A stretch of DNA of 8,640 bases. Source: Phycisphaeraceae bacterium. GTDB lineage: Bacteria > Planctomycetota > Phycisphaerae > Phycisphaerales > Phycisphaeraceae. Positions 7,253 to 8,640 of the stretch are shown one piece after another (position 1 is the first letter of the stretch; every line of letters begins with the position of its first letter). Made by a program: the position numbers and the translations under genes. The notes beneath the pieces were generated by a model. That model was not told the origin of the DNA. It was given only the letters and a program-made list of their open reading frames with translations, and did not search any database. The stretch is from assembly GCA_003552605.1 (NCBI GenBank), contig PUNN01000252.1, forward strand, positions 1 to 8,640, in the 5' to 3' direction.

Positions 7253-7377
7253 CCGCCGGAGCCGTGCGACCCGTGCGTCCATCCCACTCCGCGCACACCC
7301 CACCATGACAGGACTCCAGTAGATGACCGCATCGCCGTGCGGCCTGTCGTGGCGCAGTGTACGGTGGGCTCCGGCGG
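7253..7377. other. Nested inverted repeats in the convergent gdhA/reductase gap, possible structured RNA
   Basis: No gene is seen between 7148 and 7403. Within it an 11-bp perfect inverted repeat, CCGCCGGAGCC (7253-7263) and GGCTCCGGCGG (7367-7377), encloses further pairs: GTGCG/CGCAC (7264-7268 and 7292-7296), CCATGACAGG/CCTGTCGTGG (7303-7312 and 7343-7352, nine of ten pairs), and CCGCA/TGCGG (7327-7331 and 7338-7342). Together they could fold as a three-way junction of about 125 bases. No T run follows, so an intrinsic terminator is not supported. Chance pairing in GC-rich DNA remains possible. Confidence 0.3.
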
Positions 7378-7403
7378 CTGTCGAAACGATGTGCAGATTG
7401 CAC

Positions 7404-8411
7404 CTACAGCCACGGATACCGCGATGGCGTCCAATCAGCCTGGTAGTACGTTGAGATCGCCCGGCCGGGCGGGCTGACACTGTCAAGCCGTTCACGATCG
7501 GCCTCCGTGATCGTCACCGCCATCGCGCCGAGATTATCCTCGAACTGCGCCATGGTCCGCGGGCCGATGATGGGGCTGGTCACGGCCGGCTGATGCATGC
7601 ACCAGGCCAGGGCCAGCGCGCCGGCGGTACAGCCTTTTTCACCTGCGATCTGCTCGAGCGTGTCCACCACCTTGAACGCCGGCTCGACAAAGTGCTTGTT
7701 GTTCCACTCGTTGTCCGCGGCGAAGCGCGCATCTTCCGGCCGGGCGGCATCGCGACGATACTTCCCGGTCAGGAACCCCCCGGCCAGCGGGGACCACGGA
7801 ATAACGGCCAGCCCATACCGCTGCGCCAACGGCAGCAGTTCACGCTCAACCCGCCGGTCAAGCAGGTGATACGGTGGCTGTTCGCAGATGAACCTGTTCA
7901 ATCCCAGTTCCTTCGATACCCAGAGGGCCTCAAGCACGCCCCATGCGGGGAAAGTGCTTGTGCCGAGGTAACGCACCTTGCCGCTGCGCACCAGGTCATC
8001 AAGCGCGCGCAGCGTCTCATCGATGGGTGCGTCCGGCCAGGGCCGGTGAATCTGGTAAAGGTCGATCCAGTCGGTCTGAAGCCGCTTCAGGGACGCTTCA
8101 CACTGCTCGATGATGTGGCGGCGCTGGTTTCCACGGGCGTTGGGATCATCATCATCCATCCCTCCGTGAACCTTCGTAGCCAGGACAATGCGGTCTCGCT
8201 TGCCGTTGCGGGAAAGCCCCTTGCCCACCACCGTCTCGCTTGCACCCCGCCCGTAGACGTTTGCGGTGTCGAGAAAGTTGATCCCTTCATCGATGGCACG
8301 ATCGATGATGTTCATTGAATCAGATTCGTCAGTTTTGCGGCCGAAGGTCATGTACCCAAGGCACAACGGGCTGACCTTTACCCCCGTGCGACCAAGATTA
8401 CGATATTCCAT
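7404..8411 (-). CDS. Aldo/keto reductase
   Basis: The 335-residue cytosolic protein is a complete aldo/keto reductase, a TIM-barrel enzyme that reduces carbonyl compounds, usually with NADPH. It begins MEYRNLGRTGVKVSPLCLG, the usual opening of the voltage-gated-channel-beta-subunit-like (YajO/YhdN-type) branch. The catalytic tetrad is present: Asp48 in FLDTANVYG, Tyr53, Lys80 in LATKVHGG and His122 in DLYQIHRP. Other family parts are GKVRYLGTSTFPAW (144-157), WSPLAGGFLTGKYRR (206-220) and the cofactor-binding IIGPRTMAQFEDNLGAM (281-297). ATG at 8411 is chosen because AGGAG (8423-8419) lies seven bases upstream and the family N-terminus begins there. It appears to be a single gene with its own promoter and leader. 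The physiological substrate is unknown; relatives act on sugars, aldehydes and small ketones. Confidence 0.93.
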   Translation of the reverse strand: MEYRNLGRTGVKVSPLCLGYMTFGRKTDESDSMNIIDRAIDEGINFLDTANVYGRGASETVVGKGLSRNGKRDRIVLATKVHGGMDDDDPNARGNQRRHIIEQCEASLKRLQTDWIDLYQIHRPWPDAPIDETLRALDDLVRSGKVRYLGTSTFPAWGVLEALWVSKELGLNRFICEQPPYHLLDRRVERELLPLAQRYGLAVIPWSPLAGGFLTGKYRRDAARPEDARFAADNEWNNKHFVEPAFKVVDTLEQIAGEKGCTAGALALAWCMHQPAVTSPIIGPRTMAQFEDNLGAMAVTITEADRERLDSVSPPGRAISTYYQADWTPSRYPWL

Positions 8412-8429
8412 GATGCAACTCCTGTACGA

Positions 8430-8452
8430 GACGGCCCCTCCGCAGGGCCGTC
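8430..8452 (-). promoter_or_regulatory. Leader hairpin just upstream of the reductase ribosome binding site
   Basis: On the coding strand GACGGCCC (8452-8445) and GGGCCGTC (8437-8430) form a perfect 8-bp GC-rich stem with a 7-base loop. It ends six bases before AGGAG (8423-8419). It would lie in the mRNA leader if the promoter at 8469-8496 is used. There is no following U run, so it is more likely a 5' stabiliser or translation-tuning hairpin than a terminator. Confidence 0.5.
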
Positions 8453-8468
8453 GAACGCGAACAAGCAC

Positions 8469-8496
8469 AGGATAACCACGTATAGATCGATGTCAA
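8469..8496 (-). promoter_or_regulatory. Sigma-70-type promoter of the aldo/keto reductase gene
   Basis: On the minus strand a perfect -35 TTGACA (8496-8491) is followed after 16 bases by TATCCT (8474-8469), which matches four of six positions of the -10 consensus. Transcription would start near 8462 and give a leader of about 50 bases that contains the hairpin and the ribosome binding site. This is the best promoter match in the window. Confidence 0.6.
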
Positions 8497-8502
8497 ATTG
8501 TG

Positions 8503-8515
8503 GTGGCCCGGCCAC
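8503..8515. promoter_or_regulatory. Palindrome GTGGCC-C-GGCCAC upstream of the reductase -35 box
   Basis: Two perfect 6-bp arms around one central base end six bases upstream of the TTGACA box. The position suits an activator or repressor dimer. GC-rich palindromes arise easily by chance in such DNA, so the call is tentative. Beyond it, from 8516 to 8640, I see only another GC palindrome (CCGCGGCCGCGG, 8592-8603) and no supported gene. Confidence 0.3.
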
Positions 8516-8640
8516 GTGCCATTGGGTGCATGACATTTTCCGCGACCCTCTCATGCTTCCAAGCGGGTAGGCTGGCTGTGTCAGCAGGCGTCCGCGGCCG
8601 CGGCCAATGGCCATGCGGCTCCGTGGGGGTCCGGGGGTCC

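Noticed and set aside
8521..8640. A gene entering at the right edge
   Set aside because: No frame shows a recognisable product or a ribosome binding site, and the stretch contains GC palindromes and a repeated GGGGTCC instead.

Overview
The window is high-GC bacterial DNA. The NADP-type glutamate dehydrogenase has a proteobacterial (E. coli GdhA-like) sequence. The two exported proteins are very rich in Asp and Glu, as in halophiles. I infer a halophilic or halotolerant proteobacterium, possibly gammaproteobacterial; the genus cannot be read from the sequence.

Layout from left to right: the 3' part of a permease gene (+, 1-732); a gene-free convergent gap (733-1093); a secreted Asp-box beta-propeller lipoprotein gene (-, 1094-2549), split between two frames at a run of nine G; a 347-bp spacer with heptamer repeats and a REP-like inverted repeat; a heparinase II/III-family polysaccharide lyase (-, 2897-5308); a 480-bp divergent intergenic region with an AT-rich palindrome; gdhA (+, 5789-7147), probably starting at TTG; a 256-bp convergent gap with nested inverted repeats; an aldo/keto reductase gene (-, 7404-8411) with its own recognisable promoter; and the start of the next intergenic region or gene (to 8640).

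The lyase and the propeller lipoprotein lie head to tail on the minus strand. They look like a small exported module for breaking down an acidic (uronate-containing) polysaccharide: a periplasmic lyase plus a membrane-anchored propeller that could bind or cleave sugars. No transporter, sulfatase or regulator for the pathway is visible here. gdhA (ammonia assimilation), the aldo/keto reductase and the permease are ordinary single genes with no evident link to that pair.

The most notable signal is around the lipoprotein's N-terminus. The lipoprotein signal peptide is in one frame and the propeller in another; they meet exactly at a G9 tract, where eight G would give one continuous 484-codon reading frame. 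A 12-bp in-frame tandem repeat touches this tract, and three 7-bp repeats lie about 55-75 bp upstream of the start codon. This is either a homopolymer sequencing error or a phase-variable surface protein. No mobile element, CRISPR array, tRNA or rRNA was found.
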